Counted from the first letter of the stretch, positions 7,911 through 16,815 are shown. The stretch: 64,000 nucleotides of DNA from an uncultured Prevotellaceae bacterium (GCA_900316585.1 ONDM01000010.1:62001-126000); one strand, 5' to 3'. The notes: a model not told the origin generated them from the sequence alone. Made by a program: numbers and translations.

Positions 7911-9500
7911 ATGAAAAACAAGATTCTTGCTGTGTTTGTGGGGCTTCTTTTAGTGGCTTGTACCGAAGAGCAGAAGAAAATGAATATTGATACTCCTGCG
8001 CAGGAACTTTATGGACAATTGTTCACAGATGTCATGTCTTGTGATGATTTGTTTGGAGAGGATAAGCTGTTTGCAGACTCCAAGGCTTTTCTGGATTTGA
8101 TTCCTAAGCGGCCCATGAAGGACATTCTAGTAGATTATCAGAAATTATCCAGCAAAAAGGCTTCTACTCTTAAGCAATTTTTGGAGGAGAATTTCAGTAA
8201 GGCTGGAAGTGACATGTCTGTACTTAAAGACAGTAGTGACATCGACACACATATAAAGAAACTCTGGGTTGCCCTGCGACGTGAACCAGATAACCAAAAA
8301 GAAGTAGGAACCTTGATTCCTTTGGCACATAGCTATCAGGTTCCAGGAGGCCGTTTCACTGAAATTTATTATTGGGACAGCTATTTTACCATGTTGGGTC
8401 TGATGGAAGACGGTGAAGAAAAGACAGTGGCAGATATGGTTCAGAATTTTGCTGATTTGATAGAGAATGTAGGTTTCATACCTAATGGAAATCGAACCTA
8501 TTATTTGAGTCGTTCCCAGCCTCCTTTTTTCAGTTATATGGTAGAATTACTGGCAAAGAAAGACAAGAGTGCTCCTTCCAAATATTTCTCTGCTTTGGAG
8601 AAGGAGTATGAGTTCTGGATGAATGGGAAGCAATATCTGACCTTGGACAAACCTGCTTCCGAACATTGTGTACGTATGCCTAATGGTGCTATTCTGAACC
8701 GTTACTATGATAAGTATGACACCCCTCGTGATGAGATGTATCGTAATGATCTGGAGACAGGAAAGACGTTGGAAAAAACGAATCCAGAAGCAGATATACA
8801 TCGTCTTTACAGAGATCTGAGAGCAGGTGCAGAGTCTGGTTGGGATTTCTCCAGCCGTTGGTTGGTCGACTATAATAATCTATCCACTATCCACACCACA
8901 GATATTGTTCCGATAGATTTGAATTGCTTGATGTATCATTTGGAAGAACTGCTTTCCGTCTATGCCAAAAAGTTGAAGAAAAAAGACAAGGCAGAGGCTT
9001 ATAAATTGGCGGCAAACTCCCGAAAAGCAGCTATACAGACTTATTTCTGGAGTGAGAAGGAAGAATGGTTCATGGACTACGATTACAAGAAGAAAGAATT
9101 GACCGGAAATTTGAATATAGCAGGAATTTTCCCTCTTTATGTAGATGTAGCATCTAATAAGCAGGCAAAAAAGTGTGGAGACAAAGTAGAAAAATATTTC
9201 TTGAAGGCCGGTGGAGTCGTCACCACATTGTATCAGACTGGTCAGCAGTGGGATTCTCCTAATGGTTGGGCTCCACTCCAGTGGATTACGTATCAGGCAT
9301 TGAAGGAAAATGGTCGTAAGCGTTTGGCTCATGAATTGAAGGAACGATGGATGGGTATGGTAGAGAAAGTATATAATGAGACTTTCAAATTGCTAGAGAA
9401 ATATGATGTAGTCCGTGCTACAAACACGGGAGGTGGAGAATATGCCAATCAAGACGGGTTTGGATGGACAAATGGCGTATACCGGGCTATGAAGAAATAA
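7911..9500 (+). CDS. treA: Trehalase, GH37, lipoprotein
   Basis: This enzyme hydrolyses alpha,alpha-trehalose to two glucose units. The 529-residue protein carries both trehalase signatures: PGGRFTEIYYWDSY at about residues 144-157 and QQWDSPNGWAPLQ near 445-457. A Gly-rich GGGEYANQDGFGWTNG follows near the C-terminus. The catalytic Asp is probably in AGAESGWDFSSRW and the catalytic Glu in GGGEY. The N-terminus (LLLVACTEE) is a lipoprotein signal with the lipidated Cys near residue 17, so the enzyme sits at the cell envelope facing the periplasm or surface. It is divergent from a LuxR-type regulator that could control it. Confidence 0.96.
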   Translation: MKNKILAVFVGLLLVACTEEQKKMNIDTPAQELYGQLFTDVMSCDDLFGEDKLFADSKAFLDLIPKRPMKDILVDYQKLSSKKASTLKQFLEENFSKAGSDMSVLKDSSDIDTHIKKLWVALRREPDNQKEVGTLIPLAHSYQVPGGRFTEIYYWDSYFTMLGLMEDGEEKTVADMVQNFADLIENVGFIPNGNRTYYLSRSQPPFFSYMVELLAKKDKSAPSKYFSALEKEYEFWMNGKQYLTLDKPASEHCVRMPNGAILNRYYDKYDTPRDEMYRNDLETGKTLEKTNPEADIHRLYRDLRAGAESGWDFSSRWLVDYNNLSTIHTTDIVPIDLNCLMYHLEELLSVYAKKLKKKDKAEAYKLAANSRKAAIQTYFWSEKEEWFMDYDYKKKELTGNLNIAGIFPLYVDVASNKQAKKCGDKVEKYFLKAGGVVTTLYQTGQQWDSPNGWAPLQWITYQALKENGRKRLAHELKERWMGMVEKVYNETFKLLEKYDVVRATNTGGGEYANQDGFGWTNGVYRAMKK

Positions 9501-9512
9501 TGAAGTATTATT

Positions 9513-9729
9513 ATGAAATATAAAGTAACAGAAGATTTTAAAAAAATAGCCATAGGGTTGATGGTATATTTTTAACGATGCAGATAGGTCATCCTATATA
9601 TCATCTCATTCATGGAGATTTTAGTTGGGAGGATACTATTAGGTTTTTGTAATAAGTGTGGTTGTTACACTTTTGTTAGGTGTTATTTTCTTTTTCGGTT
9701 CTCAGATTCCGAAAAAGAAAAATGAATAA
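9513..9729 (+). pseudogene. Small two-helix membrane protein broken by two single-base losses
   Basis: The frame opens at ATG 9513 (MKYKVTEDFKKIAIGLMVYF) and stops at 9573-9575. The coding sense continues in another frame (LTMQIGHPIYHLIHGDFSW) and then in a third (VISVVVTLLLGVIFFFGSQ), ending IPKKKNE with a stop at 9727-9729. Each switch falls in a run of five T (9570-9574 area and 9643-9648 area). Restoring one T to each run yields one uninterrupted 72-residue protein with two hydrophobic helices and a lysine-rich tail. This is either a decayed gene or two homopolymer errors in the assembly. Confidence 0.7.
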
Positions 9730-9761
9730 GTTGTTTGCAAATCGATTCTTTTTTTAGTGCA

Positions 9762-10361
9762 ATGAAGAAACTTTATTTTCTGTTCGTGAGTATAATGTTG
9801 CTGGGAATAACAACAGTGAAAGCTCAGAATTCCGAGCATTTCCGTTTTGGAGTGAAAGCTGGTGTTAATGTATCCAAGGTTTCATTGGAAAGTGATGCCT
9901 TTAAGGCTGATAACCGTTTGGGATATTTTGTCGGTCCTATAATGTACATGAAGTTGCCTATTCCTGGATTGGGATTAAACCTTTCTGCTTTATACAGCCA
10001 TCAGGAGGCAAAAGTTTCAGATAGTTCAGTCAAACATAACACATTGGATATTCCACTCAATGTTCGTTATGCTCTGCCATTGACTGAAGATTCCAACATT
10101 TTTGTTGAGGCAGGACCGCAAATAGCATTTACTTTGGGGGATAAGGCTTTTAAGGAAGTTGAGTATTTTGGGAAATTCAAAGATTCAGCTTTAAGTGCTA
10201 ATATAGGTTTTGGTTTTTCCATTGACCATATGCAGGCTGTAATAGGTTATAATATACCTTTAGGCAAGACGGGTGATTTTAATAGTCAATACTTCGAGAA
10301 AGTATTTCATACTACATGCAAAGAAAAACGTTGGCAGGTGTCTCTTACTTACTTTTTCTGA
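9762..10361 (+). CDS. Outer-membrane beta-barrel protein (PorT/OmpX-like)
   Basis: This 199-residue protein has a signal peptide (MKKLYFLFVSIMLLGITTVKAQ). Alternating strands follow (FGVKAGVNVSKV, LGLNLSALYSHQ, LDIPLNVRYALPL, IFVEAGPQIAF) and the sequence ends in an aromatic residue (VSLTYFF), the usual barrel C-terminus. This fits the small eight-stranded outer-membrane barrel family common in Bacteroidetes. The ATG at 9762 is preferred over an upstream TTG because it begins the signal peptide. A terminator follows at 10385-10411. Ligand and function are unknown. Confidence 0.88.
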   Translation: MKKLYFLFVSIMLLGITTVKAQNSEHFRFGVKAGVNVSKVSLESDAFKADNRLGYFVGPIMYMKLPIPGLGLNLSALYSHQEAKVSDSSVKHNTLDIPLNVRYALPLTEDSNIFVEAGPQIAFTLGDKAFKEVEYFGKFKDSALSANIGFGFSIDHMQAVIGYNIPLGKTGDFNSQYFEKVFHTTCKEKRWQVSLTYFF

Positions 10362-10384
10362 AATAGTGAAAGATGATAATATGA

Positions 10385-10411
10385 AAAAGGTTCTCTTTTG
10401 GAGGACCTTTT
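10385..10411 (+). terminator. Intrinsic terminator after the barrel gene
   Basis: An 11-bp stem AAAAGGTTCTC / GAGGACCTTTT with a TTTTG loop and a CTCTTT tail. The only non-Watson-Crick pair is T-G on the plus strand, so the hairpin belongs to rightward transcripts. Confidence 0.8.
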
Positions 10412-10495
10412 CTCTTTATGTTCTGAAGAAACTTGGCAGTGTTTTTTAAAGAGTAAAAAATAGGATGTTTTAGTAGATGAAAACAATAAATTTAC

Positions 10496-10503
10496 TAATT
10501 TTG
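10496..10503 (+). promoter_or_regulatory. -7 box for the 10.6 kb lipoprotein
   Basis: TAATTTTG lies 107 bases before the chosen start of the downstream lipoprotein gene. No -33 box is obvious. Confidence 0.4.
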
Positions 10504-10610
10504 CCCCGAAAGTTTATTATGCATTGTTTGAGGTGTTATTCCTGACTAATAATCAGCCTTTTAAGTTATAATAGGAAATGCAAATTGTAAAATACAAACT
10601 CTTTACGGAT

Positions 10611-11756
10611 ATGAAAATTAAGGCTCTGTCTTTGTTCTTGTGCATCTTTTTTGTAGGAATGTTGGTTTCTTGTGGAAATCAACAGTCATCTCAGAATTAT
10701 TTCGAAGGGAAGGATTCTGCAAAAATGGCTAAAACCCCTGGGCAAATGGCTGCAGTTATCCATGACATTCAAGCTTTTGGGTTGCAAGGACCTGTGAAGA
10801 CTGCTGTGATTGCCTTGAATGGGAATGTCCTTTATGATTTGGAATTTTCTAAAAAAGGTGAATTACTTTCTGATGCTTATCAGTTTAAACGCAACGCTTA
10901 TGGTTTCATCACTGAAATGATGTATGAATCTGAAGAAGGGGATAAAGAAGTCTATTTTTCATATGATGAGCATGGAAAACGCAATTTGATTACAGAGAAA
11001 AGCAATGGTAGGTCAATAACGTCAGTTTTGACATTGGATGAGGATACTTATCTGCCAAAGGAACGCACGGAGAAGATTGTTTATGATGAGTCAGAGGAGA
11101 ATACAGAAGGAGTTTATAGTGTGGAGGTTCAGGATGTAGACAGGCATGGTAATTATTCATGTAGTGTAGAAAAACAAGGGGAACGTACTAATTACTTGCA
11201 GCAGTTTATCACTTATTATGATGATAACGTGGAAGAACCAGTAGGTTACTTGTCTTATGATCTTCAGTATTTCGACATGCATGGAAAGGTGCGAGAATTG
11301 ATAGAAACGATAGATAATACCAAAACCACTACCTATAAGTTCTCAGAAGATGGCAGGTTGATTAAAGAAGGCAGTTGCGAACTTGCTGATGATGGTGTCC
11401 TTTATTCTCCAGATTCGAAAAGAAGCATCATGTATGTTCATGCTCCCTATATACTAAAACGTGTAGAAACAATTCTTACCGATGAGGAAGTGCAAAGTGT
11501 TGAGTCTTTCTACGTCTATCACTCTGGTGGATTGAGGATGAAAGAATGCACTTGGGGTATTGATGTCTATTCTGAAAATTCTATGACATACGATGATCAA
11601 GCAAACTTGATTGTAGAAGATCGCATATTCCCAAATGGAGAAGCAGATCGTGATACTCGTAAATGGAAATATCTACGTAGAGATAGTCATGGTAATTGGT
11701 TGGGCAAGTTGAGTAGTCCTTACGAGGTGACTCGTAAGATTACTTATTATGAGTGA
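10611..11756 (+). CDS. Lipoprotein with YD/RHS-like repeats
   Basis: This 381-residue lipoprotein has the lipobox LVSC near residue 20. The body repeats a pattern of short strands such as YDLEFSKKGELLSDAYQF, GDKEVYFSYDEHGKRNLI and YKFSEDGRLIKEG. These resemble the YD-type strand repeats of RHS-like envelope proteins, though weakly. The ATG at 10611 is used because it starts the lipoprotein signal; an in-frame ATG at 10578 would add a non-signal extension. Function is unknown. It is convergent with the Sel1-repeat gene, 16 bases away. Confidence 0.85.
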   Translation: MKIKALSLFLCIFFVGMLVSCGNQQSSQNYFEGKDSAKMAKTPGQMAAVIHDIQAFGLQGPVKTAVIALNGNVLYDLEFSKKGELLSDAYQFKRNAYGFITEMMYESEEGDKEVYFSYDEHGKRNLITEKSNGRSITSVLTLDEDTYLPKERTEKIVYDESEENTEGVYSVEVQDVDRHGNYSCSVEKQGERTNYLQQFITYYDDNVEEPVGYLSYDLQYFDMHGKVRELIETIDNTKTTTYKFSEDGRLIKEGSCELADDGVLYSPDSKRSIMYVHAPYILKRVETILTDEEVQSVESFYVYHSGGLRMKECTWGIDVYSENSMTYDDQANLIVEDRIFPNGEADRDTRKWKYLRRDSHGNWLGKLSSPYEVTRKITYYE

Positions 11757-11772
11757 AACGTTTTTGGTGAGA

Positions 11773-12843
11773 CTAGTTTTTGCCTTCTTTTTGTAGCTCT
11801 TCCAGTTTCTGTCGGGCATTTACACTTCCTAAGGAGGCAGCCTTATTGTACCATTCTACTGCTTCTTTGATATTCTTTTGAACACCTACTCCTTCTGTGT
11901 AGCACCAACCTAGGTAGAAAAGGGCAGGGGCGTAGTTCTGTTCTGCAGCCTGACGGAATAGTTGAACAGCAGCAATTTCATTTTTATCTACACCAGTTCC
12001 ATCTAGGTAACAAGTTCCTAGTTGGGTCATGCCGTGAGGATCTTTTAGATCAGCTTCTTTCAGATACTGTTCTACAGCTTTTTTGTACCATGTCTGAGCC
12101 TTTGCTGTATTTAAGCCGATGCCTAACCCACGTTCATAGGAGCGTGCCAGTTCATATTGAGCATCAGCATATCCTTTTTCTGCAGCTTTGGCATAATATT
12201 TTACTGCGGAAGAATACTCTTCTTTGCTAGCTAAAACTAATGCTCTCCTATACAATGACTCTGGATCTAGATTTTCCAGATTGGAATCTTTCTGTTCTTG
12301 TAAAGGAATCCATCTGTTGGTTTCTAATACTTGCAACTCTTTTCCTTTAGGCAAAAAGTTCCTGGACTGGTCAGGATTTAGCATTTGTCGTTCCCCTTCC
12401 TTGTCAATCAGCACATTACTTATACGGACTCCTTTGATATCTTGCTCTATAGTACGTAACACTTTGCTGTCTTTCAGTTGGTAGTATGTTTTGTTTACAT
12501 TTCCTGCAACTTCGCCACTATTCTGAACCAGGCAAAGGTAACCATCATCGAAGACAGTTATGTTCTCAAACTCTCCGAAACAATATGCCAGCATTTCCAA
12601 AGGTCCGTTGTCTTGCAGGAAAACAGCCTTGAAACCACTATTGGCACTTAGGAACAATTCTTCGGTTCCATCATGGTCTATATCCAGTAGCATATACTCT
12701 TCAGGAAAACCTACATCCATTCCTTCAAAGTCAAGATTCTGTTTCCACGACTTATTCAGTTCTTCTATGGAATAATTCAGATTCTGTGTTGCTGCTGAGA
12801 TACTTACGAGTATTAGAGTAATAAGTGATATTATTTTTTTCAT
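11773..12843 (-). CDS. Exported Sel1-repeat (TPR-like) protein
   Basis: This 356-residue protein has a signal peptide (MKKIISLITLILVSISAATQ). A globular region follows to about residue 190, then four Sel1-type repeats (for example YYAKAAEKGYADAQYELARSYERG and WYNKAASLGSVNARQKLEEL), an alpha-solenoid used for protein binding. The N-terminal part contains a DIDHDGTEELFLS segment resembling the calcium-binding loop seen in VCBS/FG-GAP-like sequences. It is the last gene of the flippase-menA-radical SAM operon, 22 bases after the previous stop. ATG 12843 starts the signal peptide; upstream in-frame codons overlap the radical SAM gene. Confidence 0.9.
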   Translation of the reverse strand: MKKIISLITLILVSISAATQNLNYSIEELNKSWKQNLDFEGMDVGFPEEYMLLDIDHDGTEELFLSANSGFKAVFLQDNGPLEMLAYCFGEFENITVFDDGYLCLVQNSGEVAGNVNKTYYQLKDSKVLRTIEQDIKGVRISNVLIDKEGERQMLNPDQSRNFLPKGKELQVLETNRWIPLQEQKDSNLENLDPESLYRRALVLASKEEYSSAVKYYAKAAEKGYADAQYELARSYERGLGIGLNTAKAQTWYKKAVEQYLKEADLKDPHGMTQLGTCYLDGTGVDKNEIAAVQLFRQAAEQNYAPALFYLGWCYTEGVGVQKNIKEAVEWYNKAASLGSVNARQKLEELQKEGKN

Positions 12844-12865
12844 TGAAGAGGATGTGTGATTTATT

Positions 12866-13735
12866 CTACAGTCGGATGCCAAGTCCCGCTAGGATAGTAT
12901 CAATTTTAAACCCGAAGACAGCATTCATTTCTCCCGACATGCTGAAGCCGCATTTTTCACAGATTCCACTGCTTTTGTCATCGATGCACTGTGTTGACCG
13001 TCTGCCATCACAGTAAATGAAATTACATATCCAGCAGCGCAAAATGAAGTTTAGTGTTAGCATGTTTTTCAGTCCTGAAACTGAATTCATAATCCGGTAG
13101 CCTTTGCGTTTGTAGGTAATCAACTGCTTGATGACTTCTTTGCGCTGATTGTGATCAAGAGCCATGGAGGCTGTGCCTGAGAAAGGTGTATGGAAATTGA
13201 ATGCAATTTTTTGGACACCTTTGTGATTCTGTAGGAATTCAAGAACAGCTGGAACCTCTTGATAGTTCTGAGCATTTATTACCATATAAAGTGATGCATC
13301 CTTCAGATTCTCTAATAAAGATGTATCGGAAAAGTGGAGGATACTGACCCAAAGCACATCTACCTTTACTCCTAATTTTTGCCACTGAGCATAGTCGGCA
13401 GCGGGAATCATGGTGGAAGTACTGTAAAAGCCTTTATCGTAAGCCATTTGGAAGACATCATTGATTGTATGTGTTCCACTTTTCCAATGAAGCATTTCTA
13501 CACCCTCCACATCTAGCATGCGGGAACCTTGACTATAGCAGTAATCCAAATCTTGCTGAATCTCTTGGAAAGATTTGAAATAGGCACTGGGGGTAGTGCA
13601 AACTGAACAATGTCTGCAAGTACTGTCGCATCCACTGGTTATGAAGACAACACTTTGCAGTGGTTTCCTACGCCCCAGGAAGCGTGCTCTGAAGAACCAC
13701 CAAGCCAAGTATGACAGTTGGGACAGCTTATTCAT
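12866..13735 (-). CDS. Radical SAM protein with C-terminal Cys cluster
   Basis: This 289-residue radical S-adenosylmethionine enzyme has the 4Fe-4S motif CDSTCRHC at residues 36-43 and a further Cys at 46. A second Cys-rich region near the C-terminus (CWICNFIYC, then CIDD and CEKC) could hold an auxiliary Fe-S cluster, as in SPASM or twitch enzymes. The barrel between them is short. Substrate is unknown. It sits 18 bases downstream of menA and behind a polysaccharide flippase, so a role in modifying a lipid or quinone is possible but unproven. Confidence 0.88.
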   Translation of the reverse strand: MNKLSQLSYLAWWFFRARFLGRRKPLQSVVFITSGCDSTCRHCSVCTTPSAYFKSFQEIQQDLDYCYSQGSRMLDVEGVEMLHWKSGTHTINDVFQMAYDKGFYSTSTMIPAADYAQWQKLGVKVDVLWVSILHFSDTSLLENLKDASLYMVINAQNYQEVPAVLEFLQNHKGVQKIAFNFHTPFSGTASMALDHNQRKEVIKQLITYKRKGYRIMNSVSGLKNMLTLNFILRCWICNFIYCDGRRSTQCIDDKSSGICEKCGFSMSGEMNAVFGFKIDTILAGLGIRL

Positions 13736-13753
13736 AGGCCATCAGCGTAAAGG

Positions 13754-14671
13754 CTACCAGAGTGCTATGGTTACTAGTAGCCCAAGAATGGTGAAATTTC
13801 TAGGACTTTCGTAATAAATTACATTCAACTCGTTGCCTATTCTGATTCTATTTAGTTTAATCCAAGAGCCGATATGCAGAATTAGATATGGTATAGAAGA
13901 ATAAAGCAGTCCTATCCAAGTCATCTTTCCATTGAGATACAGCAGAATGATCATCACAATGCAAATCAGACCTGCTCCTAAATAGAGGAAGCGTCCGAAT
14001 GGCTCTCCAAGGATGGCAATGCTAGTATGCTTTCCAGCTTCCGGGTCCTCATACCTGTCACGATAATTGTTCACAATGAGAAGTGTGTCGATGGAGGACC
14101 CTGCAATGATAGATGCCCAAACTGCATCCCAGCAAAGGGTGTAGGTTAATACATAATATGTGCCGCACACAGGTATCAATCCAAAACACAACAGCACAGT
14201 GAGGTCACCAAGTCCGTGGTAGGCACAGAAAGTGCTGTATAGGAAAGTGAAGGCAATGACCACTGCACCCAAAAGCACGATTTCCCAACCGCCCCATACC
14301 AGTTTGTCCCAAACCAGGTAAAGAATGGCTAAGCCGATAAGAGAACCTAATGTCAGTGCAACTGCAGTACCACAGTACATGGCTTTGCGAGTGAGCAGAC
14401 CATTTGCATAGATACGGTCTATACGATCTGGGTCACTTTTGTCCAACCCTCGTTGGAAATCCACCACATCATTGATGAGGTTTGCAGCTACTTGCATACA
14501 GCAGGCAAACAGTCCGCAAAGGATGGCTACTGTCCAGGAGAAACGTTCAGGATAAGTGCCATGAGCCAGGCCTGAACCTACTAAAACGGTCATCAATGCT
14601 CCGGCCAAACTAGTAGGACGGATTCCCCAAAACCATGATTTTAAGGAGTTTACCTCATTCTTATTCTTCAT
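13754..14671 (-). CDS. menA: 1,4-dihydroxy-2-naphthoate polyprenyltransferase
   Basis: This inner-membrane UbiA-superfamily enzyme attaches the polyprenyl tail to 1,4-dihydroxy-2-naphthoate in menaquinone synthesis. The two Asp-rich prenyl-diphosphate sites are visible: NDVVDFQRGLD at residues 67-77 and NNYRDRYEDPEAGKHT at 201-216. About eight to nine hydrophobic helices fit the fold and the 305-residue length is typical. NNxRD plus GKxT is the MenA rather than UbiA pattern. It is the second gene in the leftward operon, 49 bases after the flippase. Confidence 0.94.
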   Translation of the reverse strand: MKNKNEVNSLKSWFWGIRPTSLAGALMTVLVGSGLAHGTYPERFSWTVAILCGLFACCMQVAANLINDVVDFQRGLDKSDPDRIDRIYANGLLTRKAMYCGTAVALTLGSLIGLAILYLVWDKLVWGGWEIVLLGAVVIAFTFLYSTFCAYHGLGDLTVLLCFGLIPVCGTYYVLTYTLCWDAVWASIIAGSSIDTLLIVNNYRDRYEDPEAGKHTSIAILGEPFGRFLYLGAGLICIVMIILLYLNGKMTWIGLLYSSIPYLILHIGSWIKLNRIRIGNELNVIYYESPRNFTILGLLVTIALW

Positions 14672-14720
14672 ATTATAAGTTGTTTATTAATCTACAGTCA
14701 GGTTCTCTCTCGATTGTGAA

Positions 14721-16358
14721 CTATTCTTCATCGTCCTCAGGAGTATCTACAAGTCTTGGGAAATCTTTCTTTGTTTCCTTGATGACATCTGTAGCATCCG
14801 ATTCCTTGTTCTTTACATTTATAGCTATATCTTCAGTTTGTGCATTTACGCCATCCAATGGGAGAACTGCCGGAATCTTGTTTTTCTCTGCAGCTAATGC
14901 TTCTTCTTCCTGACCGGCACGTCGGGCTACTCTCCATGCTGGGATCATAAGCAGGCCGACCAAGCCAGTATAAGCCAGCAAAAGTAATGTGTGGAAAGCA
15001 AGTTTGACAAGCAAATTACTGTCCAGACCTAAGTATTTGTCTAAATAGAGTGATGCCGCATAAATGCCTAGCATCAGTACAAAAATTAGGATGATACGCC
15101 ACCATTTGTATGGGAATGGATTGAAACGGGCACCCAAATATGCACTGATGAAGAACATTACCACATAGCTGGCCAAATGTCCCCAAGCAGATGCCCAATA
15201 TGAATACTTTGGCATGAAAATAATATTGACGGAGGCTGTAACGACCAAGCCAGCCAATGTTATCCAGATTGCCATTTTTGTCCTACCACTCAACTTGTAC
15301 CACATGGATACATTGAACAGCATGCCTAAAAACATGTACGCCAGCAACATGATAGGAATAACACCTAAACCTGAGCGGAAATCCTTTCCTAGAATCAGAC
15401 CAATAATGTCGACGTAAAGAATCACTCCTAAAAAGACCAAGCCACAAAAGGCTGTGAATACCTCCATAACGGCAGCATAAAGTTCCTTGGAACTCTTGTT
15501 CTTGGCCCGTTGGAAGAAGAATGGTTCTGCAGCAAAACGGAACATCTGAATGAAGAGATTCATGATTACCGATAGCTTTACGGCAGCCTGATAGACACCT
15601 AAGCTAGAACGCCAGGCATCAGCACTGGTGTCGAAGTATCTGAAGAGATATCTGTCCAAAAAGTCATTGGCAACGCCTGGCAGCTGTGCAATCATCAGTG
15701 GAATGGAATATACCAGCATTTGGCGGAGCAACTTGCCATCCAGGCTGAAGGTGAATCTCCACAGTGTAGGAATGAAAAGGACGAAACACACGATACAGCT
15801 TATAAATGTGGCTAGGATGGGGTAGTCGAAATCAGGCTTGGCTGGATAGATGAAAAATAGGAACAGGTTGGCTCCCAACTCGGTCAGAATCTTGATGGTC
15901 TTGAACGTGGCGAACTTGATTGAACGGTGTTCTTGACGAAGTTTGGCAAATAGAATAGCGGTGATGGTATCACTGACCAGAATGCCAGCTACGAAGATAA
16001 TGACTCTTTGATAGCCATCATAGCCCAGCCAACTAGAAATGGGGTCTGCCAATGCAATCAAGGCTGCCAGAAATGCCATGCTTATCGCTGTAACGGCAGT
16101 CAAGGCATTGGAGTACACTTTGTTCGCATCTACACCTTCTTTGTTGGCAAAACGGAAACATCCTGTTTCCAGCCCCATAACCAGTACAACTTGCAGCACA
16201 CCAATATAGGCCATGAACTCAGTCACCACACCATACTGTTCTGTACTGAGCGCGCGGGTGTAAAATGGTACAAAGCAAAAATTAATGAGACGAGCCAGAA
16301 TGGTACTCATACCATAAATCGCGGTCTCGCCTGCCAATTGTTTCAGTGGATTAGCCAT
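14721..16358 (-). CDS. Polysaccharide flippase (Wzx/MVF-like)
   Basis: This 545-residue membrane protein of the MOP/polysaccharide-transport family opens with the typical LAGETAIYGMSTILARLINF. About 14 hydrophobic helices extend to roughly residue 470, followed by a charged cytosolic tail of about 70 residues (ending LVDTPEDDEE). It probably moves lipid-linked oligosaccharides across the inner membrane. ATG 16358 is chosen because a canonical promoter with both boxes lies at 16379-16410, inside any longer frame. First gene of the operon with menA, a radical SAM gene and a Sel1-repeat gene. Confidence 0.92.
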   Translation of the reverse strand: MANPLKQLAGETAIYGMSTILARLINFCFVPFYTRALSTEQYGVVTEFMAYIGVLQVVLVMGLETGCFRFANKEGVDANKVYSNALTAVTAISMAFLAALIALADPISSWLGYDGYQRVIIFVAGILVSDTITAILFAKLRQEHRSIKFATFKTIKILTELGANLFLFFIYPAKPDFDYPILATFISCIVCFVLFIPTLWRFTFSLDGKLLRQMLVYSIPLMIAQLPGVANDFLDRYLFRYFDTSADAWRSSLGVYQAAVKLSVIMNLFIQMFRFAAEPFFFQRAKNKSSKELYAAVMEVFTAFCGLVFLGVILYVDIIGLILGKDFRSGLGVIPIMLLAYMFLGMLFNVSMWYKLSGRTKMAIWITLAGLVVTASVNIIFMPKYSYWASAWGHLASYVVMFFISAYLGARFNPFPYKWWRIILIFVLMLGIYAASLYLDKYLGLDSNLLVKLAFHTLLLLAYTGLVGLLMIPAWRVARRAGQEEEALAAEKNKIPAVLPLDGVNAQTEDIAINVKNKESDATDVIKETKKDFPRLVDTPEDDEE

Positions 16359-16378
16359 AGATCTCTTTAAAATTCTCG

Positions 16379-16410
16379 CAAAACTAAGGAAAATATCAGT
16401 GAAATCCAAA
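16379..16410 (-). promoter_or_regulatory. Promoter of the flippase-menA operon
   Basis: On the minus strand TTTG (16407-16410), a 20-base spacer, then TAGTTTTG (16379-16386), close to the ideal Bacteroidales -33/-7 arrangement. The leader before ATG 16358 is short. Confidence 0.8.
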
Positions 16411-16448
16411 ATTTGAGAGATATAAAGTTCAGGGACGGAAGAAAAATG

Positions 16449-16612
16449 TATAAAGAAAAGTCCCTAGATGATTATCTAGGGACTCACTATTATAACCTTA
16501 AATTATTAACTTTATTACAAACTTAAATCATATCTGTTTTTTATTAATGCTATTGTGACGTTATTAAATTACAGTTAATGGTCTCTATATAGCTATGTTA
16601 AACATTTATTAT
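16449..16612 (-). ncRNA. Candidate small RNA of about 160 nt
   Basis: A canonical minus-strand promoter (-33 TTTG 16647-16650, exactly 19 bases, -7 TATCTTTG 16620-16627) is followed about 130 bases later by a perfect 11-bp terminator (16459-16484) with a T-rich tail. Between them the only reading frames are of two to six codons, so no protein is encoded. The unit lies between the flippase operon and the 16.8 kb small protein and is separated from both by their own signals. Promoter and terminator are seen directly; that the product is a functional RNA is inference. Confidence 0.55.
16459..16484 (-). terminator. Intrinsic terminator of the candidate small RNA
   Basis: A perfect 11-bp inverted repeat AGTCCCTAGAT / ATCTAGGGACT with a 4-base loop. 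On the minus strand it is followed by TTTCTTTATA. Confidence 0.8.
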
Positions 16613-16615
16613 TAC

Positions 16616-16708
16616 ACTGCAAAGATATGTGTAAATGTGACACAAACAAAGAGAAAAACCCTATTTTAAAGTAGGGAAATCCCTATAAGTGTAAAATAGA
16701 CGCAATAT
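16616..16708 (-). promoter_or_regulatory. Duplicated promoter/operator element, copy A
   Basis: This roughly 93-base element carries TATCTTTG (16620-16627), TTTG 19 bases upstream (16647-16650), and an upstream block with the motif TAGGGATTTCCCTA and a second partial copy (AATAGGG). It is nearly the same as the element at 18652-18747 over its whole length, although what they drive is different (candidate RNA here, small lipoprotein there). The repeated, partly palindromic AGGGATT-CCCT sites look like a regulator binding region. Confidence 0.7.
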
Positions 16709-16780
16709 AGACCGATTTTTTTATGAAAAAGTGGGGTTAAAGGGCATATTATCTTTTAGTGAAATGGCTTTTTATACACA

Positions 16781-16815
16781 AACTGCCCCAGGAATTTATG
16801 TTACCTGAGGCAGTT
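16781..16815 (-). terminator. Terminator of the 16.8 kb small exported protein
   Basis: A 12-bp stem AACTGCCCCAGG / CCTGAGGCAGTT. The one imperfect pair is C-A on the plus strand but G-U in minus-strand RNA, so it serves the leftward gene just upstream. The T-tract is weak. Confidence 0.65.
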
